From positions 257,717 through 321,716 of the forward strand of contig NZ_DKIH01000013.1 of NCBI RefSeq assembly GCF_002454115.1: 64,000 nucleotides of DNA, given 5' to 3'. This DNA is from Sphingopyxis sp. UBA6723 (GTDB lineage Bacteria > Pseudomonadota > Alphaproteobacteria > Sphingomonadales > Sphingomonadaceae). Positions 9,406 through 17,809 of this stretch are shown one piece after another (the first letter of the stretch is position 1; every line of letters begins with the position of its first letter). The translations under genes were made by a program, and so were the position numbers. The notes under the pieces were generated by a model. That model was not told the DNA's origin, did not search any database, and was given only the letters and a program-made list of their open reading frames with translations.

Positions 9406-10716
9406 ATGGCGACGATCCCTCCCCCTGAAGGCGTAGAGCCGGTGATGCCGGAACCGGCGTCCAAAGTCCCCTCGCCGCTCAGCTATCCCGACTATCGCTA
9501 CTTCTGGGCTGCGCGTTTCACCGCCGTGATGGCGACGATGGCGATGGTGGTGGTCATCGGTTACCAGCTCTATGACACCGCCCGCACCGATTATGGCATG
9601 TCGATCCGCGAGGCGTCTTTTCAACTCGGGCTGCTCGGGCTGGTCCAGTTCGTTCCACTGGCGATCCTGACGCCCGTCGCGGGATGGGTCGCCGACCGCT
9701 TCGAGCGGCGCAAGGTCGCGATCTTCGCCAATATGATCGACCTTGTCATCGCGGTCCTGCTGGGCTGGTTTACATGGACCGATGCGCTGACCTTGCCATT
9801 GCTGTTTGCGCTGGCCGCGCTGCACGGCGTCGCGCGCGTTTTTGTCGGTCCAGCCATGAGCGCGATCGCGCCCAATATCGTGCCCCCCGCCGTCCTGCCG
9901 CGCGCCATCGCGATGAGCAGTATTGCGTGGCAGTCGGCATCGGTCGTCGGCCCCGCCGCGGGCGGACTGATCTACGCTGCGCACCCCGCGGCGGTCTATG
10001 TCTTTGCGGCGGTCCTGCTTGCGCTTTCGGCGTTTACGATCAGCCGCGTGCGCCCGGTGTTGCCGCCACCCACCGAAGTGCGCCGCCATCCGCTCCGCGA
10101 AATGGCCGACGGGCTGCAATTTACCTGGCGCGAGCGTTTCCTGTTCGGGACGATCACGCTCGACCTGTTCGCGGTGATTCTCTCCGGCGCGACCGCGCTG
10201 CTGCCCGTTTTCGCGCGCGACATTTTACAGACCGGTTCGGAAGGCCTTGGCTTCCTGCGCGCTGCCCCCGCCGTCGGCGCGGCGGTCGTTGCACTTGGCC
10301 TCGCCTTCCGCCCGATCGAACGCAATGTCGGCGTCAAGATGCTGTGGGCGGTTGCCGCGTTCGGGGCCGGGACGGTGGCGTTTGGCCTTTCGACGAATTT
10401 CTTCCTCTCGCTCGGCCTGCTCGTGCTGATGGGGGGGGCCGATATGTTCTCGGTCTTTGTGCGCGGGACGCTGATCCAGCTCAACACCCCCGACCATATG
10501 CGCGGCCGGGTCAGCGCCGTGTCGGGGCTGGCGATATCGGCTTCCAACGAACTGGGCGAGATGCGGGCCGGCACGATGGCCGCGGCGATTGGCCCGATCA
10601 GTGCGGTCATTTTCGGTGGCGTGGCGGCGATCGGCGTCACCGCGCTGTGGGCGTGGCTGTTTCCCGAACTACGCCGCGCGCGGACCTTTGAACCGCAATT
10701 CCGGCAGACTGATTGA
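9406..10716 (+). CDS. MFS transporter, EntS-like
   Basis: A 436-residue polytopic inner-membrane protein with about 12 predicted helices, of the major facilitator superfamily subgroup that includes enterobactin exporter EntS. The loop between helices 2 and 3 carries GWVADRFERRKV, the MFS motif A, and a similar GRVSAV segment occurs in the second half. An N-terminal cytoplasmic tail of about 25 residues precedes helix 1. It starts with ATG behind AGGGG. Substrate cannot be deduced; no siderophore or drug-resistance genes are nearby. It follows rsmB by 56 bases and may be co-transcribed with it. Confidence 0.88.
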   Translation: MATIPPPEGVEPVMPEPASKVPSPLSYPDYRYFWAARFTAVMATMAMVVVIGYQLYDTARTDYGMSIREASFQLGLLGLVQFVPLAILTPVAGWVADRFERRKVAIFANMIDLVIAVLLGWFTWTDALTLPLLFALAALHGVARVFVGPAMSAIAPNIVPPAVLPRAIAMSSIAWQSASVVGPAAGGLIYAAHPAAVYVFAAVLLALSAFTISRVRPVLPPPTEVRRHPLREMADGLQFTWRERFLFGTITLDLFAVILSGATALLPVFARDILQTGSEGLGFLRAAPAVGAAVVALGLAFRPIERNVGVKMLWAVAAFGAGTVAFGLSTNFFLSLGLLVLMGGADMFSVFVRGTLIQLNTPDHMRGRVSAVSGLAISASNELGEMRAGTMAAAIGPISAVIFGGVAAIGVTALWAWLFPELRRARTFEPQFRQTD

Positions 10717-10785
10717 GGCGATCTCGACGTTCGAATGACCGTTCGGCGCTTCGTCGCAAAGCTGCGTCCGTTCATCACATGGCTA

Positions 10786-10813
10786 TTGTCAACTTAATCA
10801 ATTGAGTTATGGT
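10786..10813 (+). promoter_or_regulatory. Promoter with overlapping palindrome upstream of hydrolase-cysK
   Basis: A plausible sigma70-type promoter: TTGTCA (10786-10791), 16 bases, TATGGT (10808-10813). The spacer is an imperfect palindrome, AACTTAATC/AATTGAGTT (10791-10808), with arms AACT-N-AAT and ATT-N-AGTT. An operator between -35 and -10 would let a MarR- or TetR-like repressor block polymerase. It is AT-rich against GC-rich surroundings and lies 52 bases before the hydrolase start codon. The cognate regulator is not obvious in the window. Confidence 0.45.
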
Positions 10814-10864
10814 TAGCCCACCCGTCACCGCGGTTCCCTTTGTCCCCCAAAAGGAGCAGCCGTC

Positions 10865-11533
10865 ATGCACAGCGCGACGATCCGCCACAAAATCCTGACC
10901 ATTCCCGGCCTGAACAACAGCGGCCCAACCCATTGGCAAAGCCCATGGGAGCATAAATTCCCGAACAGCGAGCGTATCGAACTTGGCCGCTGGAACGATC
11001 CTGACAAGGATGAATGGGTGGCTGCAATCGCCGCCGCCATCGACGCTGAAAACGGTCCGGTGCTGATCGCGGCGCACAGCTTGGGCTGCCACGCCTTTGC
11101 GCATTGGTTCGCGGCCGCCAGCGCGCTGACCCGGACGCGCATTGCTGGGGCGCTGCTCGTCGCGCCGCCCGACCTGTCGCGTCTGCGCCACGAACATGGC
11201 GTCGCCGGTTTTGCCGATTCGCCGCCCTTCACGTCGCGCATCCCGATGACCGTCGTCGCCAGCGATGACGACCCCTTTGCGAAGACCGCCCATGTCTGGC
11301 GCCTGTCGCGGCAGTGGGACGCGCGCTTCGTCAATGCTGGTCCGTTTGGGCATATCAATGCCGACTCGTCGATCGGCGACTGGCCTTATGGACAGTATCT
11401 GCTCGCCTCGTTACAACCCGCGCCGACGCCGGCCCTGGCGGACGAGGCCCGCTGGCTCCGCGCCGGTGACTGGCCAAATCGCGTCCGCTGCGACCCGCGG
11501 TTCGAATTCAACGAAAGAGCGCACCGATCATGA
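10865..11533 (+). CDS. RBBP9/YdeN-family serine hydrolase
   Basis: A 222-residue small alpha/beta hydrolase of the RBBP9/YdeN family. The start contains ILTIPGLNNSGPTHWQSPWE, typical of the family, and the nucleophile elbow is AAHSLGCHAFAHW with the serine near residue 71. The acid is likely the Asp in VVASDDDPF and the catalytic His lies in FGHINADS. Substrate is unknown for most bacterial members. ATG preceded by AAGGAG at eight bases. Its stop codon overlaps the cysK start by four bases (ATGA), so the two are translationally coupled, which hints at a link with cysteine or thiol metabolism but does not prove it. Confidence 0.9.
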   Translation: MHSATIRHKILTIPGLNNSGPTHWQSPWEHKFPNSERIELGRWNDPDKDEWVAAIAAAIDAENGPVLIAAHSLGCHAFAHWFAAASALTRTRIAGALLVAPPDLSRLRHEHGVAGFADSPPFTSRIPMTVVASDDDPFAKTAHVWRLSRQWDARFVNAGPFGHINADSSIGDWPYGQYLLASLQPAPTPALADEARWLRAGDWPNRVRCDPRFEFNERAHRS

Positions 11534-12450
11534 AAGCCAATTCGATCCTCGATACCATCGGCAACACGCCGCACATCCGCATGGGCAAGCTGTTTCCGGA
11601 CGCCGAAGTCTGGATCAAGTCGGAACGCAGCAATCCCGGCGGGTCGATCAAGGATCGCATCGGCCTCGCGATGATCGAAGCCGCCGAGCGCGACGGCAGC
11701 CTCCAGCCCGGCGGCACCATCGTCGAGCCGACGTCGGGGAACACCGGCATCGGCTTGGCGATGGCCGCCGCGGTCAAGGGCTACAAGCTGGTCCTGGTCA
11801 TGCCCGAAAGCATGTCGATCGAACGCCGCCGCCTGATGCTCGCTTATGGCGCGACATTCGACCTGACGCCGCGCGAAAAGGGCATGAAGGGTGCGATCGA
11901 ACGCGCCATCGAGCTGGTCGAAACCACCCCCGGCGCGTGGATGCCGCAGCAGTTCGAAAATGAAGCCAATATCGACGTCCATGTCCGCACCACCGGCCCA
12001 GAAATCCTCGCGGATTTCAAGGACACGCCGATCGATGCAATTATCACCGGGGTCGGTACCGGGGGTCATATCACCGGTACCGCGCAGTTCCTGAAGCAAC
12101 ATTGGCCGAACCTGAAGGTGTTCGCGGTCGAACCCGAAGCTTCGCCGGTCATTTCGGGCGGCCAGCCTGCGCCGCACCCGATCCAGGGCATCGGCGCCGG
12201 GTTTATTCCGCGCAACCTGCATACCGACCTGCTCGACGGCGTGATCAAGGTCGATGCCGCGGCTGCCAAGACTTACGCGCGCCGCGCCGCGACCGAGGAA
12301 GGGATGCTCGTAGGCATCTCGTCGGGCGCCACCCTCGCCGCGATTGCGCAGAAACTCGCCGAACTGCCTGCGGGCAGCCGCGTGCTCGGTTTCAACTATG
12401 ACACCGGCGAACGTTATCTGTCGGTCCCCGATTTCCTCCCGGAGATCTGA
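11530..12450 (+). CDS. cysK: Cysteine synthase (O-acetylserine sulfhydrylase)
   Basis: A 306-residue PLP enzyme that makes L-cysteine from O-acetylserine and sulfide. The PLP-lysine is Lys41 in NPGGSIKDRIG. The TSGNTGIGLA substrate loop, the GVGTGGHITG phosphate-binding loop and SSGAT near the C-terminus are all present. Length and motifs fit CysK/CysM; the family call is sure, but CysK versus CysM or cystathionine beta-synthase-like is not fully decided. It is coupled to the upstream serine hydrolase and followed after nine bases by a cell-wall hydrolase gene. The sulfate-activation genes lie about 4 kb downstream on the opposite strand, outside this transcription unit. Confidence 0.94.
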   Translation: MKANSILDTIGNTPHIRMGKLFPDAEVWIKSERSNPGGSIKDRIGLAMIEAAERDGSLQPGGTIVEPTSGNTGIGLAMAAAVKGYKLVLVMPESMSIERRRLMLAYGATFDLTPREKGMKGAIERAIELVETTPGAWMPQQFENEANIDVHVRTTGPEILADFKDTPIDAIITGVGTGGHITGTAQFLKQHWPNLKVFAVEPEASPVISGGQPAPHPIQGIGAGFIPRNLHTDLLDGVIKVDAAAAKTYARRAATEEGMLVGISSGATLAAIAQKLAELPAGSRVLGFNYDTGERYLSVPDFLPEI

Positions 12451-12459
12451 GGCCCGACC

Positions 12460-13614
12460 ATGCGCCCCGACGGCGATCAAGCGGCGTTGCCGGTACGGCG
12501 CGACTGGACCGGTTGGCTGTTCGTGCTGCTGGCCGCGCTCGCCGTCGGGCTCGTACTCTACGCCAGCGACCGCAGCGCCGATCGCGCGAGCGCGGCGCGC
12601 CCGCATCCCGTCGCGCCGCCCCCCGATGTCGTCCCCGACGTGCTGCCGATGGAATTCGCCCCGGTGGCGGAGGACGACGCCCGCGCCGCCAATGCGCGCA
12701 TCGCGCTGATCACCAAGGGTTTCGTTGCGCCGCGCCCGTTCATTTATTCGGGAACCGGCGATGCCAAGGCGCGCGCGCGCGACTGCCTTGCCGCGGCGAT
12801 GCTCTACGAAGCGGGTGACGACTCAAAGGGTCAGCAGGCGGTCGGCCAGGTCGTCATCAACCGTGCCCGCCACCCGGCCTTCCCCAAATCGATCTGCGGC
12901 GTGGTGTTCCAGGGGTCCGAACGCGTCACCGGCTGCCAGTTCACCTTCACCTGCGACGGCGCGTTGAACCGCCGCTACTCGGACGCGGCGTGGCAGCGCG
13001 CGCGCAACAATGCCGACCTGATGCTGTCGGGCGGCACCTATCCGCCCATCGGCCTCGCGACCCATTATCACACCGATTGGGTGCGTCCCTATTGGAGCGA
13101 CAGCCTCGAAAAAATCGCGATCGTCGACACGCATCTGTTCTTCCGCTGGCCGGGCTATTGGGGCACCCCGGGCGCATTCCGCGGTGCGGTTTCGGGCGGT
13201 GACGGCCCGGTCGCAAAGCTCGCCGCCATTTCGCCGCTGCACGCCATAGCGCTCGGGCTGCCGACCGAGTTGGCGACCGGCGTCGATGCCAATGCCGCGG
13301 TGGGCGAAGCGCGCGTCGTCGTCGGCGCGGGGGAAGCGACAGGCCGCGACACCATCTACACCCAGCTCGACCGCCGCGCCGCGCCCGAAAGCTTCGTGAC
13401 GACGGCGCTCAGGCTGTGCGGCGACAAGCCCTATTGCAAGTTCATGGGCTGGACCAACCCAGTGCTGAAACCCGACAGCGACGCCATGACTGATACCCAG
13501 CGCGCCGCGATGACCTTCTCCTACCTGCGCGACGACAAGGCGGGGTTCGAAAAGGCGCTGTGGAATTGCAGCGAATATAAGCGCGACGATGTGCGACAGT
13601 GCATGAAGCGGTAG
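12460..13614 (+). CDS. Membrane-anchored cell wall hydrolase, SleB family
   Basis: A 384-residue protein with one N-terminal membrane span (about residues 14-32, GWLFVLLAALAVGLVLYA) after a short cytoplasmic tail, then a proline-rich linker and a SleB-type (PF07486) domain. The signature AAAMLYEAGDDSKGQQAVG contains the conserved glutamate expected to be the catalytic residue, followed by QVVINRARHPAFP and TFTCDG. This domain is a lytic transglycosylase/amidase-like peptidoglycan hydrolase, here acting in the periplasm of a non-sporulating bacterium. A C-terminal extension of about 130 residues with four cysteines has no family I recognise. Confidence 0.88.
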   Translation: MRPDGDQAALPVRRDWTGWLFVLLAALAVGLVLYASDRSADRASAARPHPVAPPPDVVPDVLPMEFAPVAEDDARAANARIALITKGFVAPRPFIYSGTGDAKARARDCLAAAMLYEAGDDSKGQQAVGQVVINRARHPAFPKSICGVVFQGSERVTGCQFTFTCDGALNRRYSDAAWQRARNNADLMLSGGTYPPIGLATHYHTDWVRPYWSDSLEKIAIVDTHLFFRWPGYWGTPGAFRGAVSGGDGPVAKLAAISPLHAIALGLPTELATGVDANAAVGEARVVVGAGEATGRDTIYTQLDRRAAPESFVTTALRLCGDKPYCKFMGWTNPVLKPDSDAMTDTQRAAMTFSYLRDDKAGFEKALWNCSEYKRDDVRQCMKR

Positions 13615-13660
13615 GTGGCGGTAACCTTGATCGATGGCGTTAAGGTCAGAAGCGCCAAAC

Positions 13661-13822
13661 TTCCTCTCCCCTCGTGGGAGAGGATAGCGCAGCTTGCTCC
13701 GTCAGGAGCTAGCGAAGCTTGGTGAGGGGGTTGGACGCCAGCGGGCGCGAGAACCCCTCTCAACTGCGGCTAGGCAGCAAGCTGCCAAGCCTCCGTATCT
13801 CTCCCTCAAGGGGAGAGAGGAA
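13661..13822. repeat. Dispersed inverted repeat, CTCTCCC family, copy 1
   Basis: An intergenic element of about 160 bases with outer arms TTCCTCTCCC...GGGAGAGG and AGAGAGGAA, and inner matching blocks GGTGAGGGGTT and ACCCCTC, and TAGC-AGCTTG and CAAGCTGCCAAG. A second copy with the same order of blocks but diverged sequence lies at 25413-25573. It sits between converging genes and has no open reading frame of its own. It resembles a small non-autonomous, MITE-like or REP-like element. Confidence 0.75.
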
Positions 13823-13869
13823 GATGCGCGGCGCCCGCAACCGTGGTTAGCGCCCCAATCGCCTCCCCC

Positions 13870-15000
13870 TTACAGTCGGATCAGATACTTCTCACCCGTC
13901 CGCTTCGCATTATACGCATGCGCGACGTCCAGCGACAGCGCCTCGGTGAGCGAAATTTCATGGCTGTAGTGGCTCTTGAACGTCGTCGTCAGCTCATCGA
14001 CCACCCGTTTACGCAGCCGCATATTGGTTTCCATCCCCGCCTTTTGCAGGAAGGGCGTCAGCAGGAAGCCCGACAGCGACCAGGTTAGCCCAAAGGCGCG
14101 GTTGAGGATGGTCGGCCCAAGGTCAAGCGCGCCATAGATATAGACCTGTTTGAACGTGTCCGACCCATAGCGGCTGTATGTCGTCATCCGCTTCACCGCG
14201 GCGACTTCCATCGCGGAGAGAATCTGGCCCGCCAGCTTGCCGCCGCCGATCGCATCGAAACCGATCGTTGCCCCGGTGGCGACGATCGCGGCGGTCAACT
14301 GGTCGATGAAATCATCGGCACTGCTGTTGACGATATGCGTCGCACCAATGGCTTTCAAGATGTCGACCTGGGCGTCGCTGCGCACGACATTGACCAGCGG
14401 GATGCCGTCCTTGGCGCAAATCTTGACCAGCATCTGGCCCAGGTTCGACGCCGCGGCGGTGTGGACGATCGCACTGTGCCCTTCATTCTTCATCGTTTCG
14501 GTGAAGGCAAGGCTGGTTAGCGGATTGACGAAGCACGACGCGCCGTCCTTCGGGTCGGTGCCGTCGGGCAGCACCATGCACATCTGCGCGGGCAGGCAGC
14601 GATATTCGGCATAGATCTCGCCGCCGATCAGCGCGACGGTCTTGCCCAGCAGCGCCTGCGCCTCGGGCGAATCGCCCGCCGCGACGACGGTGCCGCAGCC
14701 TTCGTTGCCGATTGCCAAAGCTTCGCCGATGCGGCCGCCCATCGCGCGCATCCCGGCGGGCGGAATGTCGGCGGTGATCACCGGCAGTCCGTCGCGGGTG
14801 GAGGCGCGCGCGGTCGACATGTCGGCACCGCCAAACAGCAGGCCCAGGTCCGACGGATTGATCGGCGTGGCGAGGATCTTGACTAGCACCTCGTGCGCCT
14901 TGGGCGTCGGCATCGGACGTCGTTCGAGCGACACCTCCAGCTGGCCCTCTGGCTTGACCAGGGTCAGCATGGTCAGGTTGGTGTCAGGCAGTTCGGTCAT
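13870..15000 (-). CDS. Zinc-independent quinone oxidoreductase-like MDR protein
   Basis: A 376-residue medium-chain dehydrogenase/reductase. The N-terminal GroES-like domain holds KILATPINPSDLGLLFGGADM, the nucleotide-binding half follows with VHTAAASNLGQMLVKICAKDGI, and the end is EKYLIRL. Catalytic-zinc ligands are not evident, so an NADPH:quinone or enoyl reductase activity is likely. The segment of about 50 residues between the first two strands contains an insertion (STRDGLPVITADIPPAGMRAM) longer than in QorA. The gene is alone on its strand and its start is 159 bases from the end of cysQ, with an inverted repeat between them. Confidence 0.87.
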   Translation of the reverse strand: MTELPDTNLTMLTLVKPEGQLEVSLERRPMPTPKAHEVLVKILATPINPSDLGLLFGGADMSTARASTRDGLPVITADIPPAGMRAMGGRIGEALAIGNEGCGTVVAAGDSPEAQALLGKTVALIGGEIYAEYRCLPAQMCMVLPDGTDPKDGASCFVNPLTSLAFTETMKNEGHSAIVHTAAASNLGQMLVKICAKDGIPLVNVVRSDAQVDILKAIGATHIVNSSADDFIDQLTAAIVATGATIGFDAIGGGKLAGQILSAMEVAAVKRMTTYSRYGSDTFKQVYIYGALDLGPTILNRAFGLTWSLSGFLLTPFLQKAGMETNMRLRKRVVDELTTTFKSHYSHEISLTEALSLDVAHAYNAKRTGEKYLIRL

Positions 15001-15077
15001 TGCGGGTCTCCCGTCGCTTTTCGGTTTCTCGATGCAACGGATTAGGCGGTGGCGATGCGGCTGGCAACCTCTCGCTG

Positions 15078-15159
15078 CCCGTCATCCCGGCGAAGGCCGG
15101 GATCTCGCCGCTGTGAGCGAAATCGACGGTGAGATCCCGGCCTTCGCCGGGATGACGGG
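15078..15159. repeat. Intergenic inverted repeat, CCCGTCATCCCGG family
   Basis: Near-perfect arms of about 28 bases (CCCGTCATCCCGGCGAAGG... and ...CCTTCGCCGGGATGACGGG) flank a loop of about 20 bases. It begins one base after the cysQ stop codon on the reverse strand, so the transcript of the cysDNCQ operon would end in this hairpin. Sphingomonad genomes carry many such palindromes; here it probably serves as the operon's terminator or 3' stabiliser. Confidence 0.8.
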
Positions 15160-15903
15160 CTAAAGCTTTGGCGAATACTCCGCCGCTAACCTGAGCACCT
15201 CACCCGCCAATTCCATCCGACAAATCAGCAAATCGGGCAGATATGTATCGGCATTGTTATACCGGATCACCGATCCATCAACGCGGCTGACATGCAGCCC
15301 CCCCGCCTGCGCCACCGCGACGGGCGCGCAATTGTCCCATTCATATTGACCGCCGGTGTGCAAATAGATGTCGGCCTCGCCGCGCACGACCGCCATCGCC
15401 TTGGCACCTGCGGAGCCCATCGCGAGCAACTCGGCGCCGATCCGCCCGGCCACGAACACCGCTTCGGCGGCGGGGCGCGTGCGGCTGACGAGCATCTTCA
15501 GCGGCTGGTTCGCGGGCCGCAAGGATAGCGGCGCACCCGATGTCAGCGTGATCCCCAACCCCGGCAACGCGACCGCGCCAACGGTCGCAACGCCATCGAC
15601 CGCAAGCGCGACATGCACCGCCCAATCGTCGCGCCCCTCGCCATATTCGCGCGTGCCGTCGAGCGGATCGATGATCCACACGCGGCGGTGCGCCAGCCGC
15701 GCCGCGCTGTCCTTTTCCTCTTCGGACAGGATCGCATCATCGGGGCGCGCTGCGCGCAATTCGCGGCACAGCATCGCGTTGGCGGCTTCGTCGCCCGCCT
15801 GCCCCAGCGCCTTGCCCTCCAGCCCCTTCGCCCGCAGCGCCAGCAGGATCGCGCCCGCCGCCGTGGCGAGCCGTTCGGCGAGTTGCTCGTCGGTTTCGGT
15901 CAT
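15160..15903 (-). CDS. cysQ: 3'(2'),5'-bisphosphate nucleotidase
   Basis: A 247-residue inositol-monophosphatase-fold enzyme that hydrolyses PAP (and PAPS) to AMP (or APS), removing the inhibitory by-product of sulfate assimilation. The metal-binding motifs are EEEKDS (first glutamate) and IDPLDGTREY, followed by WDNCAPVAVAQAGG near the C-terminus. I start at the ATG one base after the cysNC stop; a TTG three codons earlier in the same frame is the alternative. Position at the end of cysD-cysNC supports the assignment. Confidence 0.92.
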   Translation of the reverse strand: MTETDEQLAERLATAAGAILLALRAKGLEGKALGQAGDEAANAMLCRELRAARPDDAILSEEEKDSAARLAHRRVWIIDPLDGTREYGEGRDDWAVHVALAVDGVATVGAVALPGLGITLTSGAPLSLRPANQPLKMLVSRTRPAAEAVFVAGRIGAELLAMGSAGAKAMAVVRGEADIYLHTGGQYEWDNCAPVAVAQAGGLHVSRVDGSVIRYNNADTYLPDLLICRMELAGEVLRLAAEYSPKL

Positions 15904-15904
15904 C

Positions 15905-17809
15905 TCAGCCAAGCAGCCGGTCGATGATCATGTTTGCCGCTTCCTCGGGCGACATTGCGGTCGTGTCGATGCGGATCTCGGGAGTCTCGGGCGCCTCATA
16001 CGGGCTGTCGATGCCGGTGAAATTCTTGAGCTGCCCGGCGCGCGCCTTTTTATACAGGCCTTTGACATCGCGGCGTTCGGCCTCGGCCAGCGGCGTATCG
16101 ATAAACACCTCGATAAACTCGCCCTCGGGCAGCATCGACCGCACCATCTCGCGCTCGGCGCGGAACGGCGAAATGAACGCGGTGATGACGATCAGCCCGG
16201 CATCGGTCATCAGCTTCGCGACCTCGCCGACGCGGCGGATGTTTTCGATCCGGTCCGCCTCGGTAAAGCCCAGGTCACGGTTCAGCCCGTGCCGGACATT
16301 GTCGCCGTCGAGCAGGAAGCTGTGCCGGTTCATCCGGTGCAGCTTCTTTTCGACCAGATTGGCGATCGTCGACTTGCCCGATCCCGACAGGCCGGTGAAC
16401 CACAGCAGCGCGGGACGCTGGTTCTTCAGGTTCGCGCGCATGTCGCGATTAACGTCGCTCGCCTGCCAGTGGACATTTTGCGCACGGCGCAAGCTGAAAT
16501 GCAGCATCCCCGCCGCGACGGTCGCATTGGTCAGCTTGTCGATCAGGATGAAGCCGCCCAACGTGCGATTGTCGGCATAGGCCTCGAACACTATCGGCTT
16601 ATCGGTCGACAGCTCGACCACCCCGATGCCGTTGAGTTCGAGCGTCTTCGCCGCCAGATGGTCGAGCGTATTGACGTTGATTTCATATTTCGGTTGCTGG
16701 ATCGTCGCCGACACCGTCAGTGTTGCGAGCTTGAGCCAATAGGCGCGACCCGCGATCATCGCCTCATCGGCCATCCATACCAGCGTCGCCTCGAACTGGT
16801 CGGCGGCCTCGGGCGGTGCATCGGCCGCGGCGATGACATCGCCGCGCGAGCAATCGACCTCGTCGGAAAGTGTCAGCGTCACCGACTGACCAGCGACCGC
16901 TTCGTCGACGTCGCCGTCCAGTGTCACAATGCGGTCGACCATCGTGGTTTTACCGCTCGGCAGGACGCGAACCGCGTCGCCGGGCTTGATGGTACCGCTC
17001 GCGATCTGGCCCGAGAAGCCGCGGAAATCGAGATTGGGGCGGTTGACCCACTGTACCGGCAGGCGGAACGGTTTCGCCTCATCGGCGGCGGCGGCGATCT
17101 CGACACCCTCCAGATGCTCGATCAGCGCCGGTCCCTTGAACCACGGCATATTGTCCGACAGCGCGGTGATGTTATCGCCCTTGAACCCCGAGATCGGGAT
17201 CGCGGTAAAGTTTGTGATCCCGATCTCGCTCGCAAAAGACCGATAGCTCAACAGAATGCGCTCAAAGACTGTCTTGTCATAACCGACAAGGTCCATCTTG
17301 TTCACCGCCAGCACGATATGTTTGATGCCGATCAGATGGGCGAGGAAGCTGTGTCGCCGCGTCTGCGTCAGTACGCCTTTGCGCGCGTCGATCAGGATGA
17401 CGGCGAGGTCGGCGGTCGAAGCGCCGGTGACCATATTGCGCGTATATTGCTCATGCCCCGGTGTATCGGCGACGATGAACTTGCGCTTCTCGGTCGTGAA
17501 AAAGCGGTAGGCGACGTCGATCGTGATCCCCTGCTCGCGCTCGGCGGCAAGGCCGTCGACGAGCAGCGCGAAGTCGATCTCCTGCCCCTGCGTCCCGACG
17601 CGCTTGCTGTCGGCTTCGAGCGCGGCAAGCTGATCCTCGAAGATCATCTTGCTGTCGTAGAGCAGCCGCCCGATCAGCGTCGACTTACCGTCGTCGACCG
17701 ATCCGCAGGTGATGAAGCGCAACAGCGATTTCTGCTCGTGCCGCGCAAGATAGGCGTCGATATCCTCGGCGATTAGCGCGTCGGTGACGTAAACAGGGTC
17801 GGTGGTCAT
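15905..17809 (-). CDS. cysNC: Bifunctional sulfate adenylyltransferase large subunit / APS kinase
   Basis: A 634-residue fusion. The N-terminal part (about residues 1-430) is CysN, an EF-Tu-like GTPase with P-loop TCGSVDDGKSTLIG, DTPGHEQY and NKMD motifs, which drives ATP sulfurylase activity of CysD. The C-terminal part (about 445-634) is CysC, APS kinase, with its own P-loop FTGLSGSGKST and an FISPFRAER segment. The product of the combined enzyme is PAPS. Its start overlaps the cysD stop by one base (TGATG), giving tight coupling of the two sulfurylase subunits. This fused NodQ-type arrangement is known in alphaproteobacteria. Confidence 0.95.
   Translation of the reverse strand: MTTDPVYVTDALIAEDIDAYLARHEQKSLLRFITCGSVDDGKSTLIGRLLYDSKMIFEDQLAALEADSKRVGTQGQEIDFALLVDGLAAEREQGITIDVAYRFFTTEKRKFIVADTPGHEQYTRNMVTGASTADLAVILIDARKGVLTQTRRHSFLAHLIGIKHIVLAVNKMDLVGYDKTVFERILLSYRSFASEIGITNFTAIPISGFKGDNITALSDNMPWFKGPALIEHLEGVEIAAAADEAKPFRLPVQWVNRPNLDFRGFSGQIASGTIKPGDAVRVLPSGKTTMVDRIVTLDGDVDEAVAGQSVTLTLSDEVDCSRGDVIAAADAPPEAADQFEATLVWMADEAMIAGRAYWLKLATLTVSATIQQPKYEINVNTLDHLAAKTLELNGIGVVELSTDKPIVFEAYADNRTLGGFILIDKLTNATVAAGMLHFSLRRAQNVHWQASDVNRDMRANLKNQRPALLWFTGLSGSGKSTIANLVEKKLHRMNRHSFLLDGDNVRHGLNRDLGFTEADRIENIRRVGEVAKLMTDAGLIVITAFISPFRAEREMVRSMLPEGEFIEVFIDTPLAEAERRDVKGLYKKARAGQLKNFTGIDSPYEAPETPEIRIDTTAMSPEEAANMIIDRLLG

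Noticed and set aside
15368..17776. An open frame of 802 codons on the + strand.
   Set aside because: It is antisense to the cysNC gene, whose motifs and length are complete; long antisense frames are usual in GC-rich DNA. No protein family is seen in its translation.
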